Assembly: GCF_024436175.1 (NCBI RefSeq)
Contig: NZ_JANFQP010000001.1
Span: 186,001 to 250,000, forward strand
Direction: 5' to 3'
DNA length: 64,000 nucleotides
Source of the DNA: Kaistella montana
GTDB taxonomy: Bacteria > Bacteroidota > Bacteroidia > Flavobacteriales > Weeksellaceae
Shown: one piece after another, positions 49,575-57,184 of the stretch
Layout: each line of letters starts with the position of its first letter
Position numbering within the stretch: position 1 is the stretch's first letter
Notes under the pieces: generated by a model
What the model was told of the DNA's origin: nothing
The model's database searches: none
Seen by the model: only the letters and a program-made list of their open reading frames with translations
Translations under genes and position numbers: made by a program

Positions 49575-51731
49575 TTATTCTTTACTTCCGCCACCGTCTT
49601 TTTCAACATTGGTTTTGGTGTTTTCTTTCACTTTCTGGTTTCCGAATCTTTTGATAAAGGTTAAAGAAAATCCGTACCAGTCGGCTTTGGTTGAGTTTCT
49701 GAAAGTTCCGATCGGTGTATAAGTGGTCACATCAAATACCGGTCTTTGGAAAATGTTGAACATCTGCAAACTCGCTTCCATTTGGGTTTTCGGGAAAATT
49801 TTAGTCACCGAAATATTATGGAAGAAATTCATTTGATTGCCATAAGAATTCCCGTAATTCTGACTAAACAGCCCAAACCACCCGTTGATATTGATATTTT
49901 TGTTGAAAAGATTGTTGTACGAAATGTTCGATGAACCGCCGAAATTGGTGAAATAATCTTTGGCATCTTTCAAATTATTCTGCGCGTTGAAATCGCTGTT
50001 GTCGGTATAATTTAAGTTCAAGCTTAAATTTACATTCAGTTTGTTTTTCAAAAATTGCTGATTGGTATTAAAATTCAAACCATATTTCGCCACTTTTCCC
50101 GGGAAATTTTCTTCCATTTGAATGGTTTTGTCGCCGTCTTTGAAATAAGTCGTCCAGTAATCCTGATTGCTGTACCAGTAACTCGCAGTGATAAAATATT
50201 TCTTGTAAAGACCAAGTTTCAGGCTGAATCTGTCGTTCGGGTTGGGTTTCAGATTCATATTTCCGCGCATATAAGTTCCGTTGTCCATAGGCAATTCGAA
50301 AGGATTCATTTCGCTGTACCAAGGTCGCCAAATATTGTGCTTGTAAGTCGCCGTAAGATCCGATTTTTCGGACAATGGATATTTCACAAGCAAATCAGGA
50401 AGCAACGTTCCATATGCATCTGTTTTTTCGATATTTCCTATGTCCTGTCGCACTTTAAACCAAATATATTCGTAGCGCAAACCGATTCGGGTTTCTAATT
50501 TTTTGAAAAATGTTTTGCTGAAATTGGCATACACCGAGTTTAAATTTTCCAAATAATGAAAATCATTGCTTCGGGAAAGATCCTCAAGCCAGTTGTTGGC
50601 CGTCAATCCGTAATAATCATACGGAATCACATAGTTTTTATAGCTGGTTTTTCCACCAAATTCAATCGTACTTCCGGATTTTCCCAAAGGTTGCGAATAA
50701 TCTGCCTTGAAATAATAATCCCGGTTTTGGTTATCCGCCAAAATCCTAATTCCCGTCGGAATGCTGCTCGTACTCGAATTGATGAGGTGTTCGTTGGTAT
50801 CCGTCACCGAACTGTAATTAATTCCCGCGTTCAAATCGAGGATTTTGTTTTTCTCTTTGTCGTAATATTTATAGAAAAGGTTACTTCCTAAATTTCTATT
50901 TAAACCGGTTAAATTTTGGGTTTTTACATAGTAATCCTGCAGATTATTTGCGATAAAATTTTCTCCGTACGCATCGGAAAAACTGGTTCTCTTGCTTTGG
51001 GAATATTCAAAAATAAAACCGACGTTGTTTTTGTCATTCAGTTCCAACTCGGAAGTGGTGGAGAATGAAGGTGATTTTCCCGTTTCCGTACTTTCCGTTT
51101 GTATTTTGGTGAGCGCATTGTTTTGCTCAATGAAATTTTCATTATAGTTTTTCATCACATAAGTATTGTCGCTGTAGCCTCCGGTGAGGGTTTCGGTGAA
51201 ATTCTTTTTGTGATAATTAAGATTGAAATTGGCGTATTGCGAGTTCTTGGTATTCTGTGTATTGGTGAGGGAAACGCTGCCTTTTATGCCTTCATTTTCC
51301 ATTTTTTTCAGCACGATATTGATGACCGGACCTGTCGCCTCATATCTTGCAGAAGGCGTGGTGATGACTTCAATTTTCATCAAATTATCTGCTGCGATGG
51401 TTTTCAGGTAATCTTTCAGTTCCTTTCCGGTGAAAACCGTTTTCCTGTCGTTGATGTACACCGTCACCGATTCTCCTTCTGCGAGCAGGTTATCATTGCT
51501 ATCCATGCTCACTTGCGGCGTCATTCTCAGGATGTCCCAAGTGGTGTTTCCGGCGAGAATGGAGCTGTTTGCGACATTAAAAACCGTTCTGTCTGCTTTG
51601 TTTTCAATGGTTGGTTTTTTAGCAATTACCGTAACTTCGGCGATGTCTTTGGTTTTGGTAGAATCGTTTTTTACTTGTGCAGAAATCATCAATACAGGTA
51701 AAAAAGCCAAGATGGTTAATGTTTTTTTCAT
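49575..51731 (-). CDS. TonB-dependent outer-membrane receptor (OMP_b-brl_3 type)
   Basis: A 718-residue outer-membrane protein. Signal peptide ending MISAQ, then DSTKTKDIAEVTVIAKKP, a TonB-box-like segment, a plug (VFNVANSSILAGNTTWDILR, then IEVITTPSARYEATGPVINI), and a barrel of the outer-membrane beta-barrel 3 family to the end. It has no N-terminal carboxypeptidase-regulatory-like domain. Such receptors without a SusD partner may import metals, peptides or other ligands; the ligand is unknown. The C-terminal residues after the barrel (NTKTNVEKDGGGSKE) are polar and not a normal barrel end, so an added tail may extend into the periplasm. Confidence 0.83.
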   Translation of the reverse strand: MKKTLTILAFLPVLMISAQVKNDSTKTKDIAEVTVIAKKPTIENKADRTVFNVANSSILAGNTTWDILRMTPQVSMDSNDNLLAEGESVTVYINDRKTVFTGKELKDYLKTIAADNLMKIEVITTPSARYEATGPVINIVLKKMENEGIKGSVSLTNTQNTKNSQYANFNLNYHKKNFTETLTGGYSDNTYVMKNYNENFIEQNNALTKIQTESTETGKSPSFSTTSELELNDKNNVGFIFEYSQSKRTSFSDAYGENFIANNLQDYYVKTQNLTGLNRNLGSNLFYKYYDKEKNKILDLNAGINYSSVTDTNEHLINSSTSSIPTGIRILADNQNRDYYFKADYSQPLGKSGSTIEFGGKTSYKNYVIPYDYYGLTANNWLEDLSRSNDFHYLENLNSVYANFSKTFFKKLETRIGLRYEYIWFKVRQDIGNIEKTDAYGTLLPDLLVKYPLSEKSDLTATYKHNIWRPWYSEMNPFELPMDNGTYMRGNMNLKPNPNDRFSLKLGLYKKYFITASYWYSNQDYWTTYFKDGDKTIQMEENFPGKVAKYGLNFNTNQQFLKNKLNVNLSLNLNYTDNSDFNAQNNLKDAKDYFTNFGGSSNISYNNLFNKNININGWFGLFSQNYGNSYGNQMNFFHNISVTKIFPKTQMEASLQMFNIFQRPVFDVTTYTPIGTFRNSTKADWYGFSLTFIKRFGNQKVKENTKTNVEKDGGGSKE

Positions 51732-51889
51732 AAAGTTTTCAATCTTTCAATAAGACAACGGTACCTGCATCTTTGTTACATTATGTTTTCATTAAAAGGA
51801 GAAATAATGAATAATATTTATCAAAAGAGATGTTTTGTCTCTATTAATGAAACAGTTACAACTTTCAATTTCGTTTTTCTGAAATAAAC

Positions 51890-51897
51890 TATCTTTG
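51890..51897 (+). promoter_or_regulatory. -7 box of the helicase gene, 4 bases before the start codon
   Basis: TATCTTTG, exact consensus, ends 4 bases before ATG 51902. The Q motif begins directly after this ATG, so a later start is excluded and the mRNA is probably leaderless. Confidence 0.6.
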
Positions 51898-51901
51898 CAA
51901 A

Positions 51902-53254
51902 ATGGAAAAAATCACTTTTGCCGATTTCGAACTGCCCGAAAAGATTCTCGACGTATTGGCCGATCAAAATTTATTTGAACCCACGCCGATTCAGGAAAAA
52001 TCCCTGAAACCAATCCTTTCTGGCCGTGACGTGATGGGAATTGCCCAAACCGGAACCGGAAAAACCTTAGCGTATCTTTTGCCTGTTCTTAAAACCTGGA
52101 AGTACAACAAAAACGGAAATCCAACCGTTGTAATCCTTGTTCCTACGCGGGAATTGGTGGTTCAGGTGACCGAAATTGTGAAAAATCTTACCCAAAATAT
52201 TACTGCGAGAGTAGTAGGAATTTATGGAGGCGTGAATATCAAAACTCAGAAATTACTTTTTGATAATGGTTGCGATATTTTGGTAGGAACTCCGGGAAGA
52301 ATCATGGATTTGGCGATTGATAACGCAATTTCTTTGAAAGAAGTTCAGAAATTGGTGGTCGATGAATTTGATGAAATGCTGAATTTGGGTTTCAAAGTTC
52401 AATTGGCGAATATCTTTACCATGATGAGAGAAAAAAGACAAAATATTCTTTTTTCTGCAACGATGACTGAAGCTGTTGATGCGGTTTTGGAAGAATATTT
52501 TGCAAATCCGATCGAAATTTCCTTGGCAAAATCTGGAACTCCATTGGAGAAAATTGAGCAGATTTCCTTTAAAGTTGAAAATTTCAATACGAAGATTAAT
52601 CTATTGGAACATTTGTTGAAAACCGATACTGATTTTTCTAAAGTGTTGATTTTCTGTAATAATAAAAAGAATGCCGATTATCTTTATACGAAAATTGATG
52701 AGCTTTTCCCTGATGAATTCGATGTGATTCACTCCAATAAATCCCAAAATTACCGTTTGAATGCGATGAGAAACTTCGAAGCTCAAAAAGTGAGAGGTTT
52801 GATTACGACTGACATTATGGCGAGAGGTTTGGATATTTCAGATATTACCCACGTTATTAATTTTGAAATTCCTGAAGTTCCGGAGCAATACATCCATCGA
52901 ATCGGACGAACCGGAAGGGCTGATAAAAATGGGATTTCCATTTCGTTTGTTACTAAAAAAGAGGAAACTTTGCTTTTGGATATTGAATTGTTAATGGACA
53001 AAGAGCTGAAACTGAAAGATTTCCCATCGGAAGTGAAAGTGAATCCTGTAAAAATCGCTTCAGAAAAAGAAACGGTGGTGATGAAAAATGCCCACACCGT
53101 GAAATTGGAAGAAGGTGGCGGCGCTTTCCATGAGAAGAAAGATAAAAATAAAAAGATCAACCTCGGAGGACCTACCAAAAGGAATCCACCGAAGACAAAA
53201 CCAACCAATCGCGCGCAAGCTAAAGCTAAATCGAAAGCGAAACGAAAAAAATAA
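51902..53254 (+). CDS. DEAD-type RNA helicase with DEFD in motif II
   Basis: ATP-dependent RNA helicase of 450 residues. N-terminal Q motif with FEPTPIQEKSL, motif I AQTGTGKT, motif Ia PTRELVVQ, motif III SATM, and in the second domain TTDIMARGLDIS, then YIHRIGRTGRA (motifs V, VI). Motif II reads VVDEFDEMLNLGF: DEFD instead of DEAD. A bulky Phe there is uncommon; ATP contacts (the acids) are kept. After residue about 375 there is a basic, Lys-rich, disordered tail ending AKAKSKAKRKK, probably RNA-binding. It may act in cold growth or ribosome assembly. Confidence 0.93.
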   Translation: MEKITFADFELPEKILDVLADQNLFEPTPIQEKSLKPILSGRDVMGIAQTGTGKTLAYLLPVLKTWKYNKNGNPTVVILVPTRELVVQVTEIVKNLTQNITARVVGIYGGVNIKTQKLLFDNGCDILVGTPGRIMDLAIDNAISLKEVQKLVVDEFDEMLNLGFKVQLANIFTMMREKRQNILFSATMTEAVDAVLEEYFANPIEISLAKSGTPLEKIEQISFKVENFNTKINLLEHLLKTDTDFSKVLIFCNNKKNADYLYTKIDELFPDEFDVIHSNKSQNYRLNAMRNFEAQKVRGLITTDIMARGLDISDITHVINFEIPEVPEQYIHRIGRTGRADKNGISISFVTKKEETLLLDIELLMDKELKLKDFPSEVKVNPVKIASEKETVVMKNAHTVKLEEGGGAFHEKKDKNKKINLGGPTKRNPPKTKPTNRAQAKAKSKAKRKK

Positions 53255-53278
53255 TCCCGGATTTCCGGGATTTTTTTT
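53253..53278. terminator. Bidirectional terminator after the helicase gene
   Basis: AATCCCGG (53253-53260) pairs with CCGGGATT (53265-53272), four-base loop, T-run. It serves the convergent hemerythrin gene as well. Confidence 0.85.
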
Positions 53279-53294
53279 ATAAAAATTGAAGTTG

Positions 53295-53741
53295 TTATTT
53301 CCAGAACAAGTCCTCGTATTCAGGCTCTTTGAGTTCAGGATAATTTTGTTTTAAAAGGTTTTGAAGTTCTTCCTCTGTGGCCGTTTTTTCAATCTCAGGG
53401 AAAATTTGTCTTTCTTCTGTTCGGATGTGGAGTTCGAGTAAATCGCGAAAAATCTGTATCTGTTCAGGAGTTTCAAAACCGTCAGAAATCATTTTTTCAA
53501 GTTCGCGATGTTGCGAAATGGCTTCTTCAATTAGAGGATGCGAGTTGCCTAAAATAAGAAAAATGGTTTCTTCTTCTTCTGCAAAATGAGGTTTTAGGTT
53601 TTGTTCATAAAAGAGAACGATATATTTTGACATTCTTTCCACGGAAATGTCTTTCTTTAAACCTTCTTTTAATTTCCAGCAGAGCAATAATCCAAAGTGA
53701 TGATCTCTGCTCAACTGTACTAAAGCTTCATGTCTTTTCAT
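53295..53741 (-). CDS. Hemerythrin-like (HHE) cation-binding protein
   Basis: A 148-residue four-helix bundle. The iron ligands appear as His in LSRDHHFGLLL, Glu and His in KPHFAEEEETIF, His in ISQHRELEKMI, and His/Glu in ELHIRTEERQIFPEIE. This is the single-domain bacterial hemerythrin type, which may bind oxygen, nitric oxide or protect iron centres. It is shorter than the RIC (YtfE) di-iron repair proteins. The SGNH hydrolase gene on the same strand ends 4 bases upstream, so they are co-transcribed. Confidence 0.9.
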   Translation of the reverse strand: MKRHEALVQLSRDHHFGLLLCWKLKEGLKKDISVERMSKYIVLFYEQNLKPHFAEEEETIFLILGNSHPLIEEAISQHRELEKMISDGFETPEQIQIFRDLLELHIRTEERQIFPEIEKTATEEELQNLLKQNYPELKEPEYEDLFWK

Positions 53742-53745
53742 CGTT

Positions 53746-54402
53746 CTATTTTAAATAAGGTTCCATTACTTTTTTCCAGATTTGATATCCTTCGGGTTTC
53801 ATGTGAAGCCTATCTTCGAGAAAAAGCTCTTCCCGTATTTTTCCGTCTGCGCTGTTCATTGCTTTGGTAATGTCGATGTATTCAGCATTTTTTTTTCTAT
53901 CCATGAATTTTTTAATCATTGCATTCGCAACAGTATATTTTGGCCACAATTTTTCACGACTCGGCGACATTTTCATCGACACATACGCTACGGGAACTTC
54001 GGGATAATATTTGCGGATTTCTGCATAGAAATGTTTAAAACGGTTAAAAACCTCTCTTGGTTTCAGGTTTTCGTTTGCTGCCAAATCGTTTTCACCACAA
54101 TAAATAATGATTTGTTTCGGAGCATACGGTTTCAGCAATTCATCAGAATAGAAATTTAAATCAGTTAGGGTAGAACCACCAAAGCCACGGTTTACGAATG
54201 TTTTACCAGGAAAATAGCTGTTCACATCCCTCCAATAGGTAAATGAGGAACTTCCTAATAAGAGAATGGCTCCTTTCGGTGGTGGATTTTCCTTATTTAA
54301 TGTTTTGAATTGCTGAATGTCGTCCCAAAAAGCGGGTTTGTTTTGACTGTAAACGTTTGCAAATAATAGAAATACAACCAAAAATGCTAATGCCTTTTTC
54401 AT
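53746..54402 (-). CDS. Secreted GDSL/SGNH-type hydrolase
   Basis: A 218-residue exported esterase-like protein. Signal peptide MKKALAFLVVFLLFANVYSQ. Block I: LLLGSSSFTYWRD (nucleophile Ser), block II: VNRGFGGSTLTDL (Gly), block III: YCGENDLAANE (Asn), block V: DRLHMKPEGYQIW (Asp-x-x-His). All four SGNH positions are present. A lipase, acetylesterase or peptidoglycan O-acetyl esterase role is possible; substrate cannot be read. The start Met 54402 gives a clean signal peptide; the longer frame to 54444 is rejected. It is the upstream gene of a pair with the hemerythrin gene. Confidence 0.89.
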   Translation of the reverse strand: MKKALAFLVVFLLFANVYSQNKPAFWDDIQQFKTLNKENPPPKGAILLLGSSSFTYWRDVNSYFPGKTFVNRGFGGSTLTDLNFYSDELLKPYAPKQIIIYCGENDLAANENLKPREVFNRFKHFYAEIRKYYPEVPVAYVSMKMSPSREKLWPKYTVANAMIKKFMDRKKNAEYIDITKAMNSADGKIREELFLEDRLHMKPEGYQIWKKVMEPYLK

Positions 54403-54542
54403 GTTTTTAATTTGAATTAAAAATACTGAAAAAAGCAATAGCAATACAAAAAACCAATAAAAATTTTAGCTATCAATGATTCATAAAACCATTATTCCAC
54501 CGCCTTTTTATTTCAGTTAAAATGGTTTTATGGAGCAGTCCA

Positions 54543-55400
54543 TTAATCTTTGAATAATGAAACCCGTGTCATGGAATCTACTACTACATCAACTGCTGCA
54601 TCCGCTTCCATCCACAATTGATACCCTTTTCCTGTGGCCAAACTATCCGGATCGGCAATGGTGTAAAAATAAAAGGTTAATACTTGTGGATTTCCACTAG
54701 AACCGGATGGTAATAAGGAAATAGAATTGATCTCAAAACCAGTATTTGGATTTTTAAAAGTGGCTTTTACCGAACTTGCAGAGTTAGAACCTGCAGTAAC
54801 TGTGGCGATTACTCTCCAAATATGAACTTGCCCATTAATTTCGTTTTCTCTCCAACGTTGGGTTGCTGCAGTAGTTCCTATATAAATATTTTCGGTTACT
54901 CCAGGAAATGGAACCGTAGTTTCTGGCCAACTGGTGGTAGGACTTGGTGCAAATATTAGTGGAGTAGTGTAGATAATTTGCTTTGCAGTGCCATAAGTAC
55001 TTCCGTTAGCACCTAAATTTACGGTAGGTTTCGTTCCTCCGGCTCCGGAATTAATTTTTACTACCCCATCATTTCCGGCTTGCGAACTTGTTGCAACAAA
55101 TAATTGTCGCCAAACGGTACCGTCCCAAAATTCAAAACGATTAGCGGTAGTGTTATAAATAAGAGTTCCTGAGGCAAGTGCATTGTTGACAACTCCTGCC
55201 GGTGGAATCGTAAGAGGATCGTTGTCTGCCAAACTAGTGTCTCTTTCAGTTGAGGAAAGCCTTGGAATGAGAATTCCCTTGGCATTGGAATTGATATCCA
55301 AAACAGTAGCTTTGTTAGGATCCTGAGTGTTGATGCCTACTTGTGCGAACGAAATAGAGAATAGCAATAATGCTACTCCAAGAGTAAATTTTTTCATCAT
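54543..55400 (-). CDS. Secreted surface protein of unknown function
   Basis: An exported 285-residue protein. Signal peptide (KKFTLGVALLLFSISFA) followed by QVGINTQDPNKATVLDINSN and ILIPRLSSTERD, a segment repeated in many Flavobacteria secreted proteins (VGINT-P, GxLIPR), then GTLIYNTTANRFEFWDGTVW, also typical. The rest is a beta-rich domain with TYGTAKQIIYTTPLIFAPSP and a Thr/Asn/Gly-rich composition. Possibly an adhesin-like or tail-fibre-like structure; no catalytic motif is seen. No close genes on the strand. The start 55400 (Met-Met-Lys) is chosen since the frame to 55421 overlaps the -7 box at 55419. Confidence 0.75.
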   Translation of the reverse strand: MMKKFTLGVALLLFSISFAQVGINTQDPNKATVLDINSNAKGILIPRLSSTERDTSLADNDPLTIPPAGVVNNALASGTLIYNTTANRFEFWDGTVWRQLFVATSSQAGNDGVVKINSGAGGTKPTVNLGANGSTYGTAKQIIYTTPLIFAPSPTTSWPETTVPFPGVTENIYIGTTAATQRWRENEINGQVHIWRVIATVTAGSNSASSVKATFKNPNTGFEINSISLLPSGSSGNPQVLTFYFYTIADPDSLATGKGYQLWMEADAAVDVVVDSMTRVSLFKD

Positions 55401-55418
55401 TTGTGGTTTTGTGTACGT

Positions 55419-55440
55419 CAAAGTTAGTCACATTATGTGA
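55419..55440 (-). promoter_or_regulatory. -7 box with adjacent palindrome
   Basis: On the minus strand TAACTTTG (55419-55426) is the -7 box, 18 bases before the start at 55400. Two bases or less upstream lies TCACAT-T-ATGTGA (55428-55440), a palindrome with 6-base arms placed where a repressor or activator would touch the promoter. Confidence 0.55.
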
Positions 55441-55448
55441 TTAAAATT

Positions 55449-55471
55449 AGGGTGTTTTCACCCTTTTTTTT
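55449..55471 (+). terminator. Orphan plus-strand hairpin and T-run
   Basis: AGGGTG-TTTT-CACCCT (55449-55464) followed by eight T. No plus-strand gene ends here; it could stop antisense transcription or, less well, serve ahcY on the minus strand. Confidence 0.55.
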
Positions 55472-55579
55472 CTAGTACTTTTGTAGGATATATCTAATAC
55501 TCTTTTTTAATTAATTGATAGTATTTTTTTGAAGATTTTCTCGGTAATAAAGGCAAAATTTAAATGAATTTTTTACATA

Positions 55580-55616
55580 AAAAAAACGCTTCGGAATTAA
55601 TCCAAAGCGATTTTTT
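55580..55616. terminator. Terminator of ahcY
   Basis: CGCTT (55587-55591) pairs with AAGCG (55605-55609) with further pairs inside, A and T runs outside on both strands. The heptamer repeat lies between it and the ahcY stop. Confidence 0.65.
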
Positions 55617-55625
55617 ATGTTTAAG

Positions 55626-55674
55626 ATGTCTAATATCTAGTGTCTAGCATCTAACATCTAACATCTAATATCTA
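55626..55674. repeat. Seven-copy degenerate 7-base tandem repeat
   Basis: Seven units of pattern RYRTCTA, read on the plus strand as ATGTCTA, ATATCTA, GTGTCTA, GCATCTA, ACATCTA, ACATCTA, ATATCTA. It starts directly after the ahcY stop and ends before its terminator, so it lies in the 3' untranslated RNA. Confidence 0.85.
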
Positions 55675-55675
55675 A

Positions 55676-56989
55676 TTAGTATCTGTAATATTCCGGTTTG
55701 AAAGGTCCTTCTACTTCTACACCGATATATTTGGCTTGTTCAGGAGAAAGAGTTTCCAATTCTACACCGATTTTTTTCAAGTGAAGGGCAGCTACTTTTT
55801 CGTCTAATTTCTTAGGAAGGGTATATACTTCGTTTTTGTATGCTGCTGAATTGGTCCATAATTCAATTTGTGCCAAAGTTTGGTTACTGAAAGAGTTACT
55901 CATCACAAATGATGGGTGACCAGTTGCACAACCAAGGTTTACCAATCTACCTTCTGCAAGGATGATTATTTCTTTGCCTTCAATGTTGTAAATATCCACT
56001 TGTGGTTTTACTTCATATTTGGTGTCACCATAGTTTTTGTTCAACCATACCATGTCGATTTCATTATCGAAGTGACCGATGTTACAAACGATGGTTTTGT
56101 CTTTCATCTTTTTGAAATGTTCCGCTCTTACGATGTTGAAGTTACCGGTAGTAGTGATGATGATGTCAGCATTTTCTACCACAGTTTCCAATTTTTTCAC
56201 TTCGTAGCCTTCCATTGCAGCTTGTAGCGCACAGATTGGATCTACTTCGGTAACAGTTACAATAGAACCAGCACCTCTGAAAGAAGCCGCTGTACCTTTA
56301 CCTACATCACCATATCCACAAACAACTACTCGTTTACCCGCTAACATTACGTCGGTAGCTCTTCTCACTGCATCTACAGCAGACTCTCTACATCCGTATT
56401 TGTTGTCGAATTTGGATTTGGTTACCGAATCATTTACATTGATTGCCGGCATCACCAAAGTTCCGTTGGCCATTCTTTCATACAAACGGTGAACTCCAGT
56501 TGTTGTTTCTTCAGAAAGACCTTTAATTCCTGCAGTTAATTCAGGATATTTATCGAAAACCAAGTTGGTTAAATCACCACCATCGTCTAAGATTAAGTTC
56601 AAAGGTTTTCTATCTTCGCCGAAAAATACGGTTTGTTCGATACACCATTCGAATTCTTCCTCGTTCATTCCTTTCCAAGCGTAAACAGGAATTCCTGCAG
56701 CAGCAATTGCAGCAGCAGCGTGGTCTTGCGTGGAGAAAATATTACAAGAAGACCAAGTAACTTCAGCTCCTAATGCTACTAAAGTTTCAATCAAAACTGC
56801 AGTTTGAATCGTCATGTGAAGACATCCTGCAATTCTTGCCCCTTTCAAAGGTTGTGAAGGTCCAAATTCTTCACGGATTGCCATCAAGCCCGGCATTTCT
56901 GCTTCAGCGAGCATGATCTCTTTTCTGCCCCATTCAGCTAGGGAAATGTCCTTTACTTTGTAAGGAACGTATTGTGTTGTTGTGTTCAT
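55676..56989 (-). CDS. ahcY: Adenosylhomocysteinase
   Basis: Splits S-adenosylhomocysteine to adenosine and homocysteine, recycling the product of SAM methylations. The 437 residues show the NAD-binding [20 protein letters not shown], the substrate site [20 protein letters not shown], and the C-terminal signature KPEYYRY. Full length. The -7 box at 57008-57015 rejects the longer frame (start 57010) and supports the Met at 56989. The 3' end carries the heptamer repeat, and a terminator follows. Confidence 0.96.
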   Translation of the reverse strand: MNTTTQYVPYKVKDISLAEWGRKEIMLAEAEMPGLMAIREEFGPSQPLKGARIAGCLHMTIQTAVLIETLVALGAEVTWSSCNIFSTQDHAAAAIAAAGIPVYAWKGMNEEEFEWCIEQTVFFGEDRKPLNLILDDGGDLTNLVFDKYPELTAGIKGLSEETTTGVHRLYERMANGTLVMPAINVNDSVTKSKFDNKYGCRESAVDAVRRATDVMLAGKRVVVCGYGDVGKGTAASFRGAGSIVTVTEVDPICALQAAMEGYEVKKLETVVENADIIITTTGNFNIVRAEHFKKMKDKTIVCNIGHFDNEIDMVWLNKNYGDTKYEVKPQVDIYNIEGKEIIILAEGRLVNLGCATGHPSFVMSNSFSNQTLAQIELWTNSAAYKNEVYTLPKKLDEKVAALHLKKIGVELETLSPEQAKYIGVEVEGPFKPEYYRY

Positions 56990-57007
56990 TGAATTGAAAA
57001 ATTTTTG

Positions 57008-57015
57008 CAAAATTA
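57008..57015 (-). promoter_or_regulatory. -7 box for ahcY
   Basis: Minus-strand TAATTTTG, 18 bases before the ATG at 56989. Confidence 0.6.
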
Positions 57016-57128
57016 CGCAATTTTATTCTGACTTTCAAAAAGGTTCTACAGCAGTTTTTTTTGTAAAAAAAATTAGAATGTTGGGGATTCATCTTACTTT
57101 TTTTAAGTTTTTTTTCTTTTTGTTAAAT

Positions 57129-57163
57129 AAAAATCTGCCTCATTACTGAGACAGATTTTTTGT
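57129..57163 (-). terminator. Terminator of the RND efflux operon
   Basis: AAATCTG-C-CTCA (57131-57142) pairs with TGAG-A-CAGATTT (57147-57158); loop TTAC. On the minus strand a T-run follows. Its core is nearly the same as in the hairpin at 42004. Confidence 0.8.
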
Positions 57164-57184
57164 AGATTGTTTTTCAATTTACAT

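Noticed and set aside
50055-50498. 147-residue plus-strand frame antisense to the receptor
   Set aside because: Shadow of the real gene on the other strand; no motif or promoter.
51099-51701. A 200-residue plus-strand frame inside the receptor gene
   Set aside because: It lies fully antisense to the receptor gene, which has clear family motifs; the frame has no family features and an unlikely residue mix (many Phe, Ile, Arg).
55626-55674. CRISPR array
   Set aside because: The repeat unit is 7 bases with no spacers, and no cas genes are present.
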